A DNA stretch of 12,885 nucleotides from Petrocella sp024636985 (GTDB lineage Bacteria; Bacillota; Clostridia; Lachnospirales; Vallitaleaceae), in contig JAGXFY010000076.1 in the NCBI GenBank assembly GCA_024636985.1, positions 1 through 12,885 of the forward strand, given 5' to 3'. The position numbers and the translations under genes are program-made. This document shows positions 4,992-12,602 of this stretch, one piece after another. The stretch's first letter is position 1. Every line of letters starts with the position of its first letter. The notes below the pieces were generated by a model. The model was not told the DNA's origin. It was given only the letters and a program-made list of their open reading frames with translations, and did no database searches.

Positions 4992-7409
4992 ATGTATGAA
5001 GTGGTCAAACGAGATGGGGAAATAACAAATTTTGATTTAAATAAGATTAAGGATGCAATTACTAAGGCATTTATTGCCACTAAAAGGGCTTTTAATGACG
5101 ATATATTAAACATGTTGGTGCTTAGAGTGACATCGGATTTTGAGCTAAAGATGATAGAAGGAAAAATAGGCGTAGAAGCCATACAAGACAGTGTGGAAAA
5201 AATACTAGAAGAATCCGGCTATACAGAAGTGGCCAAAGCCTATATATTATATCGTAAACAAAGGGAGAAAATCAGGAATATCAAATCCACCATATTGGAT
5301 TATAAAGAAATTGTAAATAGCTATGTGAAAGAGGAAGACTGGCGTGTGAAGGAGAATTCTACAGTCACCTATTCTGTGGGAGGATTAATCTTACATAATT
5401 CAGGAGCAATTACAGCCAATTATTGGCTTTCAGAGGCATATGATGAGACCATTGCCAATGCCCACAGGGATGGAGATATGCACATTCATGATCTATCCAT
5501 GTTAACAGGTTATTGTGCCGGTTGGTCATTGAAACAACTGATAGAAGAAGGTCTTGGGGGTATTCCAGGCAAGATATCTTCGGCGCCTGCACGGCATCTA
5601 ATCACATTATGTAACCAAATGGTAAATTTCTTAGGTATCATGCAAAATGAATGGGCCGGTGCGCAAGCTTTTTCTTCTTTTGATACTTACTTAGCACCTT
5701 TTGTTAAGAACGATAATCTGAGTTACAAGGAAGTTAAGCAAGCCATACAGTCTTTTGTTTTTGGCGTTAATATACCCAGCCGTTGGGGCACACAGTCACC
5801 TTTTTCAAACATAACGATTGACTGGAAAGTACCGGAAGATTTGGCAAGTCTACCGGCCATTGTCGGTGGTAAGGCAGTGGCGTTTTGTTATGGTGACTGC
5901 CAAGCAGAGATGGATATGATCAACAAGGCTTTTATAGAAGTTATGCTAGAAGGTGATGCAAACGGACGGGGCTTTCAGTATCCCATACCCACGTATTCAA
6001 TCACCAAAGCATTTGACTTTGGAGATCATGAAAACAATCAACTTTTATTTGAAATGACGGCAAAGTATGGGACACCATATTTTTCCAATTATCTTAACAG
6101 TGATATGGAGCCCAGTGACATTAGGAGCATGTGTTGTCGGTTAAGATTGGACTTACGAGAGCTTAGAAAAAAACAAGGTGGCTATTTTGGTTCAGGTGAA
6201 AGCACCGGTTCAATCGGTGTGGTTACCATCAACTTGCCAAGAATTGGCTACTTGGCGGAGGATGAGCAAGACTTTTTTTATCGTCTGGACAATGTTATGG
6301 ATCTTGCAGCCAGGTCGTTGAAGATCAAAAAGGATGTTATCACACGCCTCTTGAATGAAGGTTTATATCCTTATACAAAAAGATATTTGGGTCATTTTTC
6401 AAGCCATTTTTCAACAATTGGCATCATTGGTATGAATGAGGCGACCCTTAATGCCAAGTGGATTGGCAAGAACCTGATTGATGAAAAAGCCAGAGCATTT
6501 GCCCTTAAGGTATTAGATCATATGCGTAATCGACTATCGGATTATCAGGAAGCCTATGGTGACTTGTACAATCTTGAGGCAACGCCGGCAGAATCAACCA
6601 CTTACAGACTGGCAAAGATGGATAAAGTGAAGTACACAGACATTATTTCTGCAGGCAAGAATAGAGGTATACCTTATTATACCAACAGTACTCATTTACC
6701 GGTGGATCATACAGTGGATATATTTGATGCTTTAGATCTTCAAGATGCTTTCCAAGGCAAATACACTTCGGGTACTGTTTTTCATGGATTCTTAGGCGAG
6801 AAGCTCTCAGGTTGGCAAGAAGCCGCCAAATTGGTTAAAGTCATAGCCGAGAACTACAAATTACCATATTACACTTTGTCACCCACATACTCCATATGTG
6901 AAAACCATGGCTACTTAAATGGTGAAGTGCATCAGTGTCCTGAATGTGGTCATAAAACAGAAGTATATTCTAGAATCACCGGTTATTATCGTCCGGTACA
7001 ACATTGGAATGATGGCAAAACCCAAGAATATAAAGAACGTAAAGAGTACATTGTAGAAGATGCAATCAAGGAAGCGATCAAAGAACCCGTCCAAAGCGTA
7101 AAGTTAGAGGCACAGGTTAATACAAGTAAGCAAGAAGTAGGAAAAGAAGAGAAAACCGCCAGTCTATTGGAAGACCCAAAAGTATTGCTTTTTACAACAA
7201 AGACATGCCCCAGTTGTCAGGTGGCAAAAGTCTATCTAGGTGAAAAACATAGCTACAGGATTGTAGATGCAGAAGAAGAGCTTAGCCTTGTAGAGAAGTT
7301 CAAAGTCATGACGGCACCTACCTTAGTTGTCTTATCAGAAGATGATTATGATTCCTACTCAGGATTAGCCAGTATTAGAAGGTTCACGACCAGCTACGTA
7401 ACGACATAA
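4992..7409 (+). CDS. nrdD: Anaerobic ribonucleoside-triphosphate reductase (class III) with fused C-terminal redoxin domain
   Basis: Glycyl-radical enzyme reducing ribonucleoside triphosphates to deoxy forms in the cytoplasm without oxygen. ATG 4992 is preferred over ATG 4965 because GGGAGG (4978-4983) lies 8 nt before it, giving 805 residues. In order: ATP-cone (about 2-95); ten-stranded barrel core with Cys175 in YCAGW and Cys381-Cys382 in SMCCRL (thiyl and redox candidates) followed by the GSGESTGSIGVVTINLPRIGYL signature; zinc site CENH...CPEC (Cys636, His639, Cys649, Cys652); radical glycine Gly664 in RITGY. A charged linker (about 685-727) leads to a domain of about 78 residues starting KVLLFTTKTCPSC, with redox pair Cys739/Cys742 and cis-proline motif APTLVV (775-780), typical of glutaredoxin/thioredoxin folds. 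Ordinary NrdD ends soon after the glycine loop, so this is a fusion. It suggests cysteine recycling in cis rather than formate as reductant (inference). First gene of an operon with thyA and folA. No activase gene nrdG is adjacent. Confidence 0.95.
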   Translation: MYEVVKRDGEITNFDLNKIKDAITKAFIATKRAFNDDILNMLVLRVTSDFELKMIEGKIGVEAIQDSVEKILEESGYTEVAKAYILYRKQREKIRNIKSTILDYKEIVNSYVKEEDWRVKENSTVTYSVGGLILHNSGAITANYWLSEAYDETIANAHRDGDMHIHDLSMLTGYCAGWSLKQLIEEGLGGIPGKISSAPARHLITLCNQMVNFLGIMQNEWAGAQAFSSFDTYLAPFVKNDNLSYKEVKQAIQSFVFGVNIPSRWGTQSPFSNITIDWKVPEDLASLPAIVGGKAVAFCYGDCQAEMDMINKAFIEVMLEGDANGRGFQYPIPTYSITKAFDFGDHENNQLLFEMTAKYGTPYFSNYLNSDMEPSDIRSMCCRLRLDLRELRKKQGGYFGSGESTGSIGVVTINLPRIGYLAEDEQDFFYRLDNVMDLAARSLKIKKDVITRLLNEGLYPYTKRYLGHFSSHFSTIGIIGMNEATLNAKWIGKNLIDEKARAFALKVLDHMRNRLSDYQEAYGDLYNLEATPAESTTYRLAKMDKVKYTDIISAGKNRGIPYYTNSTHLPVDHTVDIFDALDLQDAFQGKYTSGTVFHGFLGEKLSGWQEAAKLVKVIAENYKLPYYTLSPTYSICENHGYLNGEVHQCPECGHKTEVYSRITGYYRPVQHWNDGKTQEYKERKEYIVEDAIKEAIKEPVQSVKLEAQVNTSKQEVGKEEKTASLLEDPKVLLFTTKTCPSCQVAKVYLGEKHSYRIVDAEEELSLVEKFKVMTAPTLVVLSEDDYDSYSGLASIRRFTTSYVTT

Positions 7410-7424
7410 ATAAAGGAGCAAATG

Positions 7425-8255
7425 ATGAGTTTAACAGATCAGATTTTTATAACGATGTGCAAAGACATATTGGAAAACGGTACATCTTCAGAAGGACAGC
7501 TGGTAAGACCCAAATGGGCGGATGGGACCATGGCCCACACCATTAAGAAGTTTGGTGTGGTTAATCGCTATGATTTAGCTAAAGAGTTCCCGATTCTGAC
7601 ATTAAGGCGTACCAATTTTGAAAAGGCCATTGACGAAGTTTTATGGATCTGGCAAAAGAAGTCCAACAACATTCATGATTTAGGCAGTCGAATATGGGAC
7701 AACTGGGCAGATGAGGATGGGTCTATCGGAAAAGCTTATGGCTATCAATTAGGTGTAAAACATCAATACCCTGAAGGCATGTTCGACCAAGTGGATCGGG
7801 TGCTCTATGACTTAAAGCACAACCCTTATAGTCGAAGAATTATAACCAACATATATGTCCACGGAGACTTAAGTGAGATGAACCTTTACCCATGCGCCTA
7901 TAGCATGACATTTAACGTGACAGGTAATAAGTTAAATGGTATCTTGAATCAAAGGTCCAATGATGTCTTAGCAGCGAACAACTGGAATGTGGTGCAGTAC
8001 GCAGTATTGATGCATATGTTGGCACAGGTATCAGACCTTGAAGTAGGAGAATTGTTACATGTGATTGCTGATGCCCATATTTATGATCGTCATGTAAAGC
8101 ATGTTGAAGACTTAATCCATAGAGAACCTTTTGAAGCACCCATATTTAGGATGAACCCTGATATCAAAAACTTTTATGATTTTAAAGTGGAGGACTTTGA
8201 ACTTATAGACTATAAGCGCGGAAAACAAATCAAAGGCATAGAAATTGCCATATAG
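7425..8255 (+). CDS. thyA: Thymidylate synthase (ThyA)
   Basis: Converts dUMP and 5,10-methylene-tetrahydrofolate to dTMP and dihydrofolate in the cytoplasm. The 276-residue length and motifs fit: phosphate-binding SRR (136-138), catalytic Cys157 in LYPC, QRSND (176-180), DAHIYDRH (216-223), and a C-terminus ending IEIAI. The usual LG.PFN segment after QRSND is instead AANNWN, and the residue after the catalytic Cys is Ala rather than His. This resembles the Bacillus subtilis ThyA branch and clostridial enzymes more than E. coli. Two ATG codons are adjacent: 7422 is 3 nt from AAAGGAG (7412-7418) and 7425 is 6 nt away, so 7425 is preferred. It begins about 15 nt after nrdD, so translation is probably coupled. 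Confidence 0.95.
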   Translation: MSLTDQIFITMCKDILENGTSSEGQLVRPKWADGTMAHTIKKFGVVNRYDLAKEFPILTLRRTNFEKAIDEVLWIWQKKSNNIHDLGSRIWDNWADEDGSIGKAYGYQLGVKHQYPEGMFDQVDRVLYDLKHNPYSRRIITNIYVHGDLSEMNLYPCAYSMTFNVTGNKLNGILNQRSNDVLAANNWNVVQYAVLMHMLAQVSDLEVGELLHVIADAHIYDRHVKHVEDLIHREPFEAPIFRMNPDIKNFYDFKVEDFELIDYKRGKQIKGIEIAI

Positions 8256-8264
8256 GAGGACGAC

Positions 8265-8759
8265 ATGGTATTGATTGTTGCAGTGGATGATAAGTTCGGT
8301 ATCGGTCGAGAGGGCAATCTTCTAACGTATATACCGGAGGACTTGGCCTATTTTAAAGAAATGACATTGAACAAGACCATTGTCATCGGACGTAAAACCT
8401 TAGAATCGTTTAAGAATGGTGCACCTTTACCCAAAAGACAACACATCGTAATGACGCGTACAAAGACCTATGAGCACCCAAGGATTACAACGGTTTCATC
8501 TGTGGAACAACTCCTTATAGCAGTTAAAGCGTATGATCCGGAAGAGGTTTTTGTATCCGGTGGTGGTAACATCTACGCGCTTCTGCTGCCTTATTGTCAG
8601 AAAGCCTATGTAACTATGATTGAGGCAGATCTTAAAGCAGACACATTTATGCCGGATCTACGATTACATAAAGAATGGCGATGTGCAGAAGAGGGACCGT
8701 GGCTTGAAACACCGGACTTTAGATACAGACATACAACGTGGGTACGAGCAGCATTATAA
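8265..8759 (+). CDS. folA: Dihydrofolate reductase (FolA)
   Basis: Reduces dihydrofolate to tetrahydrofolate with NADPH, restoring the cofactor consumed by ThyA, which is encoded just upstream. The 164 residues are normal. Motifs: N-terminal strand VLIVAVDDKFGIGREGNLL, catalytic acid Glu25 in TYIPEDLAYFK, NADPH-binding IGRKTLESF (41-49), LPKRQHIVMTR (55-65), and the Gly-rich SGGGNIY (98-104). AGGAGG (8254-8259) overlaps the thyA stop and lies 5 nt before ATG, so the two genes are tightly coupled. Last gene of the operon, with a terminator 5 nt after its stop. It lacks any sign of a resistance-type plasmid variant, and codon use is like its neighbours. Confidence 0.95.
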   Translation: MVLIVAVDDKFGIGREGNLLTYIPEDLAYFKEMTLNKTIVIGRKTLESFKNGAPLPKRQHIVMTRTKTYEHPRITTVSSVEQLLIAVKAYDPEEVFVSGGGNIYALLLPYCQKAYVTMIEADLKADTFMPDLRLHKEWRCAEEGPWLETPDFRYRHTTWVRAAL

Positions 8760-8763
8760 TCGG

Positions 8764-8796
8764 AAAGACCTTCCTATATTAGAGAGGGTCTTTTTT
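8764..8796 (+). terminator. Terminator of the nrdD-thyA-folA operon
   Basis: AAAGACCTTC (8764-8773) pairs with GAGGGTCTTT (8784-8793), 10 bp with one G-U and a 10-nt loop, leading into a run of six T (8791-8796). It begins 5 nt after the folA stop. Confidence 0.85.
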
Positions 8797-8882
8797 GCTC
8801 TCTAGGAAAGTCATACTTTAGTATTCAGCCTTGAAACGTGGCAGAATACATCAATGACCTTTCCTGTCGAACCGTTCAGAAA

Positions 8883-8899
8883 TATGAGCAGAGCTCATA
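8883..8899. repeat. Perfect 7-bp hairpin
   Basis: TATGAGC (8883-8889) and GCTCATA (8893-8899) around AGA. It immediately precedes the second terminator-like hairpin. Its role is unknown. Confidence 0.5.
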
Positions 8900-8901
8900 A
8901 C

Positions 8902-8921
8902 GAAGCGAAGCTTCTTTTCTT
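8902..8921 (+). terminator. Possible second terminator
   Basis: GAAGC-GAA-GCTTC (8902-8914): a 5-bp stem with a GAA loop, followed by TTTTCTT. It is short, but its T-tract and downstream 16 bp match those of the folA terminator, so it looks like a second copy of the same module. Confidence 0.4.
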
Positions 8922-9005
8922 GCTCTCTAGGAAAGACGATGCTATCAACCATTCGTTAAAAATTTTTTATAAATAACGATTTCCCTTTATCTATAGAACA
9001 TCCAA

Positions 9006-9014
9006 TGTTAAAAT
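9006..9014 (+). promoter_or_regulatory. Possible msrC promoter, extended -10
   Basis: TGTTAAAAT: TG, one base, then TAAAAT (5 of 6 to TATAAT), the same extended -10 style as at 417-425 and 2130-2138. No convincing -35 is visible. The leader would be about 45 nt. Confidence 0.45.
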
Positions 9015-9023
9015 AGAATCAAT

Positions 9024-9049
9024 ATCAATTGAAATCGAATCAATTGAAA
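9024..9049 (+). repeat. 11-bp direct repeat in the msrC leader
   Basis: ATCAATTGAAA at 9024-9034 and 9039-9049 (15-bp period). GAATCAAT also occurs twice (9017-9024 and 9037-9044). The second copy ends 4 nt before the ribosome site AGGAGG (9054-9059). Confidence 0.6.
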
Positions 9050-9064
9050 CTTGAGGAGGCTGTT

Positions 9065-9565
9065 ATGTTCGATCTATCATCCATACATTCTAATGATTTT
9101 GCAAATTTTTACACGGATATCAACGATTTTGTAGATGGCCTTTTTTATGATGAAAGAGATGCATTGGCCAATATGAGCAACCTAGCTTCTTTGCTATACC
9201 ATACGCTTGGTGATGTTAACTGGGTCGGATATTATCTTTTTAAGTCAGGGGAGTTGGTTCTTGGGCCCTTTCAAGGAAAGCCGGCTTGTATAAGAATTAG
9301 TATAGGTAAAGGTGTTTGCGGAACAGCTGCACAAAAGCGAGAAACCCTTCGCATTCCTGACGTACATCAATTTGAAGGTCACATTGCATGTGACGGGGAT
9401 ACCAATGCTGAATTGGTCATTCCCATGATTAAGAACGGTGTTTTACTCGGTGTGCTTGACCTTGATAGCACACGTAAGGATCGTTTCAGTGAAGAAGACC
9501 AAATAGCACTGGAGAACATTGTAGACAAGCTACTTGAGGCCAGTGAGTTTGAACATGTAAATTAG
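9065..9565 (+). CDS. msrC: Free methionine-(R)-sulfoxide reductase (fRMsr), GAF domain
   Basis: Reduces free L-methionine-(R)-S-oxide, returning oxidised methionine to the pool with a thioredoxin-type reductant. A single GAF domain of 166 residues. The three family cysteines are present at 75 (GKPAC), 85 (GVCGTAA) and 109 (GHIACD). Their 10- and 24-residue spacing is the same as in the E. coli enzyme (84/94/118). Other family marks are NWVGYYL, LGPFQGKPACIRI, and GVLDLDS. ATG 9065 is chosen because AGGAGG (9054-9059) lies 5 nt before it. An upstream ATG at 9029 would place that site inside the reading frame. The M16 peptidase gene follows after 72 nt without a terminator, so the two may share a transcript. 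Confidence 0.93.
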   Translation: MFDLSSIHSNDFANFYTDINDFVDGLFYDERDALANMSNLASLLYHTLGDVNWVGYYLFKSGELVLGPFQGKPACIRISIGKGVCGTAAQKRETLRIPDVHQFEGHIACDGDTNAELVIPMIKNGVLLGVLDLDSTRKDRFSEEDQIALENIVDKLLEASEFEHVN

Positions 9566-9588
9566 AGAAACTTAGTTTAGGGGCTTTA

Positions 9589-9612
9589 ATCAAGATTGAG
9601 ATCAAGATGACT
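9589..9612 (+). repeat. 12-bp tandem repeat, two units, before the M16 gene
   Basis: ATCAAGATTGAG (9589-9600) and ATCAAGATGACT (9601-9612): the first eight bases are identical, in register. It lies 12 nt before the AAGGAGG ribosome site. Confidence 0.5.
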
Positions 9613-9637
9613 ACTAAAGATAACAAGGAGGCAGACG

Positions 9638-12544
9638 ATGGAATACAGAAATTATAAAGTTATAAAAGAAGAAAGAATAGAGGCATTAAATGGCCTTGGC
9701 ATATTATTAGAACATGAAAAAAGTGGTGCCAGAATCATGGTGGTAAAAAATGATGATGAAAATAAAACATTTAACATTATATTCAGAACACCACCTAAGG
9801 ATGATACGGGTTTACCTCATATCCTAGAACACTCTGTATTGTGTGGTTCGCGGAAATATCCGGTCAAAGATCCTTTTGTCGAATTGGCAAAAGGTTCACT
9901 TAATACTTTTCTAAACGCTATGACTTATCCTGATAAAACCATGTATCCCGTTGCCAGTTGCAACAACCAGGACTTTAGAAATCTTGTAGATGTTTATATG
10001 GATGCTGTACTTTACCCAAATATCTATGACGATCCTCGTATTTTGCAACAAGAAGGTTGGCATTATGAACTGGAAACGTTAGAAGGCGAGATGACTTATA
10101 ACGGTGTGGTATATAATGAAATGAAAGGTGCCTCATCCAATCCGGAACAGGTGTTATTTAGGCAGATACAAACCGCGCTCTTCCCAAACCATCCTTATGG
10201 TTATGACTCAGGTGGTGAACCGGATGCTATCACAGATCTTACCCAAGAACAGTTTCTGGATTTCCATAGAACCTATTATCATCCCAGTAACAGCTATATA
10301 TTTCTTTATGGCGATTTGGATGTAACAGAGCAGTTGTCTTGGTTAGATGAAGCTTATCTGAATGATTTTGAAAAAATTGAAGTGGACTCTGAATTGGTAA
10401 AAGTTGAGCCCTTTATAACTAGAAATCACGTAACAAAATCCTATGCCGTCGGACAAGAAACCAAAACAGATAACAAATCATATTTAAGCTATAATGTTGC
10501 CTTTGACAAACCAAAGACCCAATGTGAGAATCTAGGTCTAGAAGTCATGGAATATCTTTTGCTAGACGCACCGGGAGCACCTCTCAAGGAAGCTTTGCTT
10601 AAACTGAATATTGCGGAGGATATCTTTGGAAGTTATGATAGTGGCCTTAGACAACCAACCTTTAGTATCATTGCAAAAAACACCAATGTAGAACATGAGG
10701 CACTTTTTGTGGCGACCATTGAAAGTGAACTTGCTAAGATAGCTCGTGAAGGGTTTTCAAGAAGAAAAGTTGAAGCCGCTATTAATTATTTTGAATTCAA
10801 AATACGCGAAGCAGATTTCGGACAGTACCCTAAAGGTGTCATCTATTCAATAAAAGCTTTAGATACTTGGTTATATGATGGCGATCCATTTGAAAATTTT
10901 GCTTACGATGAAGCATTTAGACAACTGAGAGAAGGTATAGAAAATGGTTGTTTTATAAGTCTGATTGCTACCTATCTATTGAACAATCCTCATACGGCTT
11001 TACTTAGACTTATTCCGGATGCCCAAATGTTGGTAGAAAAAGAAAAGCAACTTAAGAATAAACTTAATAAATATAGGGGCATGCTCACAGAAGAAGACAA
11101 ATTAGCTTTAATAGAGGGAACAAAGGCACTTAAAAAGCATCAGGCAGAACCAAATGCTAGGGAAGATTTAGAGAAAATACCGTTATTAGATTTAACAGAT
11201 ATTAAAAAAGAATCGACGCCCATACACTATGAAGTGGTAAAAAATGAGGGACATGAATGGATTCTCCATAAGACCTTCACCAATAATATTGTATATATGC
11301 GCTTGCTTTTTGACTTCTCACCTTTGACTTTTGAAGAGTTACCCTATGTCAGCTTACTTACGAGGCTTTTGATGCGTATGGATACGAAACAACATACATA
11401 TTCAGAATTATCGGATGAAATCAACATTCACACAGGTGGTGTTAGAGCGGAAACCAATGTGTATGGCATGAACAATGAACCGGACATATGTCAGACCAAG
11501 TTTGAAGTAAAGTTTAAATGCTTGGGTGAAAAAATAGATGAGACAGTTACATTGGTCAAAGAGGTACTGACAGAATCATTGTTTACGGATTTAAGTCGTT
11601 TAAAGGATTTGATTTTTGAAAACAAGTCCAGACTCAGTACGGCTTTAACCAGCGGTGGCCATAATGTCAGTATTAATCGTTGTTCTAGTTACTTTAACAT
11701 CAGTGCACGCTACAAAGAAGCTTTAGATGGCATTACGTATTATGAATTTCTTGAGAAGGTTGTTTCTGAAAACCAATTTGAGGCAGTAGCAATAAAATTA
11801 AAAGAAGTGTTAGACAAAATTACCCATAGGGAAAACCTACACATATTAGTGAATACTGAAGAAAGACTTATAGCACCGGTTAAAGAAAAGCTTCAAGAAT
11901 TAATCACAGTATTTCCTGAGAAATCTATTGCCTATGATGAAACATTGCCTATAACGTTTGAAGCACTGAATGAAGGTTTTAAAACCGCGAGCAAGGTTCA
12001 GTACTGTGCCTTGGCCGGTGATTATGTAAAAGAAGGCTACCTATACAATGGTCATATGAAGGTGCTACAAACGATTATGAGCTTGGATTATATGTGGAAA
12101 GAAGTTAGGGTCAAAGGTGGTGCATATGGTGGATTTGCCGGTTTCAGAAGAAACGGTCTATTTTTCTTAGGATCTTATAGAGACCCTAACTTAAATAAAA
12201 CTTATGAGATTTACAGAGCGTTACCGGACTATGTAAAGAATCTGAAGTTAGATGACAGAGAACTTCTGAAATACATTATCGGCACCATGAGTAATGTGGA
12301 TGTACCACTCACACCACAAATGAAAGGTGATCGGGCTTTGGGATTGTACTTATCAAGTGTCTCAAAAGAAGATGAACAGAGAGAGCGAGACGAAATTCTG
12401 TCCACGACTTTAGAAGACTTAACGGCACTTGGACAATTAATTGAAGATATCATCGGGCAAGATTACTTCTGTGTTATTGGGAATGAAAGTATGATTGAAG
12501 AAGAAAAGCACCTATTCATTACGGTTAAGACCCTGAATCAGTAA
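9638..12544 (+). CDS. M16C family zinc metallopeptidase (presequence-protease/insulinase-like)
   Basis: A 968-residue clam-shell peptidase that degrades short unfolded peptides inside a closed chamber. No signal peptide or membrane segment is visible, so it should be cytoplasmic. The inverted zinc motif HILEH is at 61-65 (His61, Glu64 catalytic, His65), with the third ligand Glu161 in VVYNEMKGA. The second half (from about 530) is the inactive partner and ends with the substrate-binding Arg824/Tyr830 pair in EVRVKGGAYGG. Size and order match the single-chain M16C group (PreP, clostridial Zn-dependent peptidases) rather than two-subunit M16B enzymes. The start is firm: AAGGAGG (9625-9631) is 6 nt before ATG. 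All expected catalytic residues are present. The physiological substrate cannot be read from context. Confidence 0.95.
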   Translation: MEYRNYKVIKEERIEALNGLGILLEHEKSGARIMVVKNDDENKTFNIIFRTPPKDDTGLPHILEHSVLCGSRKYPVKDPFVELAKGSLNTFLNAMTYPDKTMYPVASCNNQDFRNLVDVYMDAVLYPNIYDDPRILQQEGWHYELETLEGEMTYNGVVYNEMKGASSNPEQVLFRQIQTALFPNHPYGYDSGGEPDAITDLTQEQFLDFHRTYYHPSNSYIFLYGDLDVTEQLSWLDEAYLNDFEKIEVDSELVKVEPFITRNHVTKSYAVGQETKTDNKSYLSYNVAFDKPKTQCENLGLEVMEYLLLDAPGAPLKEALLKLNIAEDIFGSYDSGLRQPTFSIIAKNTNVEHEALFVATIESELAKIAREGFSRRKVEAAINYFEFKIREADFGQYPKGVIYSIKALDTWLYDGDPFENFAYDEAFRQLREGIENGCFISLIATYLLNNPHTALLRLIPDAQMLVEKEKQLKNKLNKYRGMLTEEDKLALIEGTKALKKHQAEPNAREDLEKIPLLDLTDIKKESTPIHYEVVKNEGHEWILHKTFTNNIVYMRLLFDFSPLTFEELPYVSLLTRLLMRMDTKQHTYSELSDEINIHTGGVRAETNVYGMNNEPDICQTKFEVKFKCLGEKIDETVTLVKEVLTESLFTDLSRLKDLIFENKSRLSTALTSGGHNVSINRCSSYFNISARYKEALDGITYYEFLEKVVSENQFEAVAIKLKEVLDKITHRENLHILVNTEERLIAPVKEKLQELITVFPEKSIAYDETLPITFEALNEGFKTASKVQYCALAGDYVKEGYLYNGHMKVLQTIMSLDYMWKEVRVKGGAYGGFAGFRRNGLFFLGSYRDPNLNKTYEIYRALPDYVKNLKLDDRELLKYIIGTMSNVDVPLTPQMKGDRALGLYLSSVSKEDEQRERDEILSTTLEDLTALGQLIEDIIGQDYFCVIGNESMIEEEKHLFITVKTLNQ

Positions 12545-12555
12545 GAAAACAGAAG

Positions 12556-12591
12556 GGTAATATTGAAAGTAATATAGAAGGTAATATAGAA
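12556..12591 (+). repeat. 12-bp tandem repeat, three units, before the last gene
   Basis: GGTAATATTGAA (12556-12567), AGTAATATAGAA (12568-12579) and GGTAATATAGAA (12580-12591), followed by AGTGAG. Units differ at one or two positions. The array ends 11 nt before the start codon at 12603 and contributes to the purine-rich ribosome site. Confidence 0.75.
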
Positions 12592-12602
12592 AGTGAGTAG
12601 TT

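Larger units (their letters stand above)
8795..8935 (+). repeat. 16-bp direct repeat following two hairpin/T-run units
   Basis: TTGCTCTCTAGGAAAG occurs at 8795-8810 and 8920-8935, exactly 125 bp apart. Each copy directly follows a hairpin plus T-rich tract. The 300-bp gap between folA and msrC holds these repeats, three hairpins and the msrC leader, and no ORF with a ribosome site. Confidence 0.75.

Noticed and set aside
7172..7409. Redoxin domain as a separate gene frameshifted onto nrdD
   Set aside because: It is in frame with nrdD, with no stop and no internal ribosome site before it, and the linker codons look normal, so this is a true fusion.
8620..8805. 61-residue + strand frame overlapping the end of folA
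   Set aside because: It is a shifted-frame shadow of folA that runs through the terminator, with no ribosome site.
8883..8914. Two adjacent hairpins considered as a riboswitch or T-box for msrC
   Set aside because: They lie upstream of the probable msrC promoter, and no T-box or riboswitch core motif is visible.
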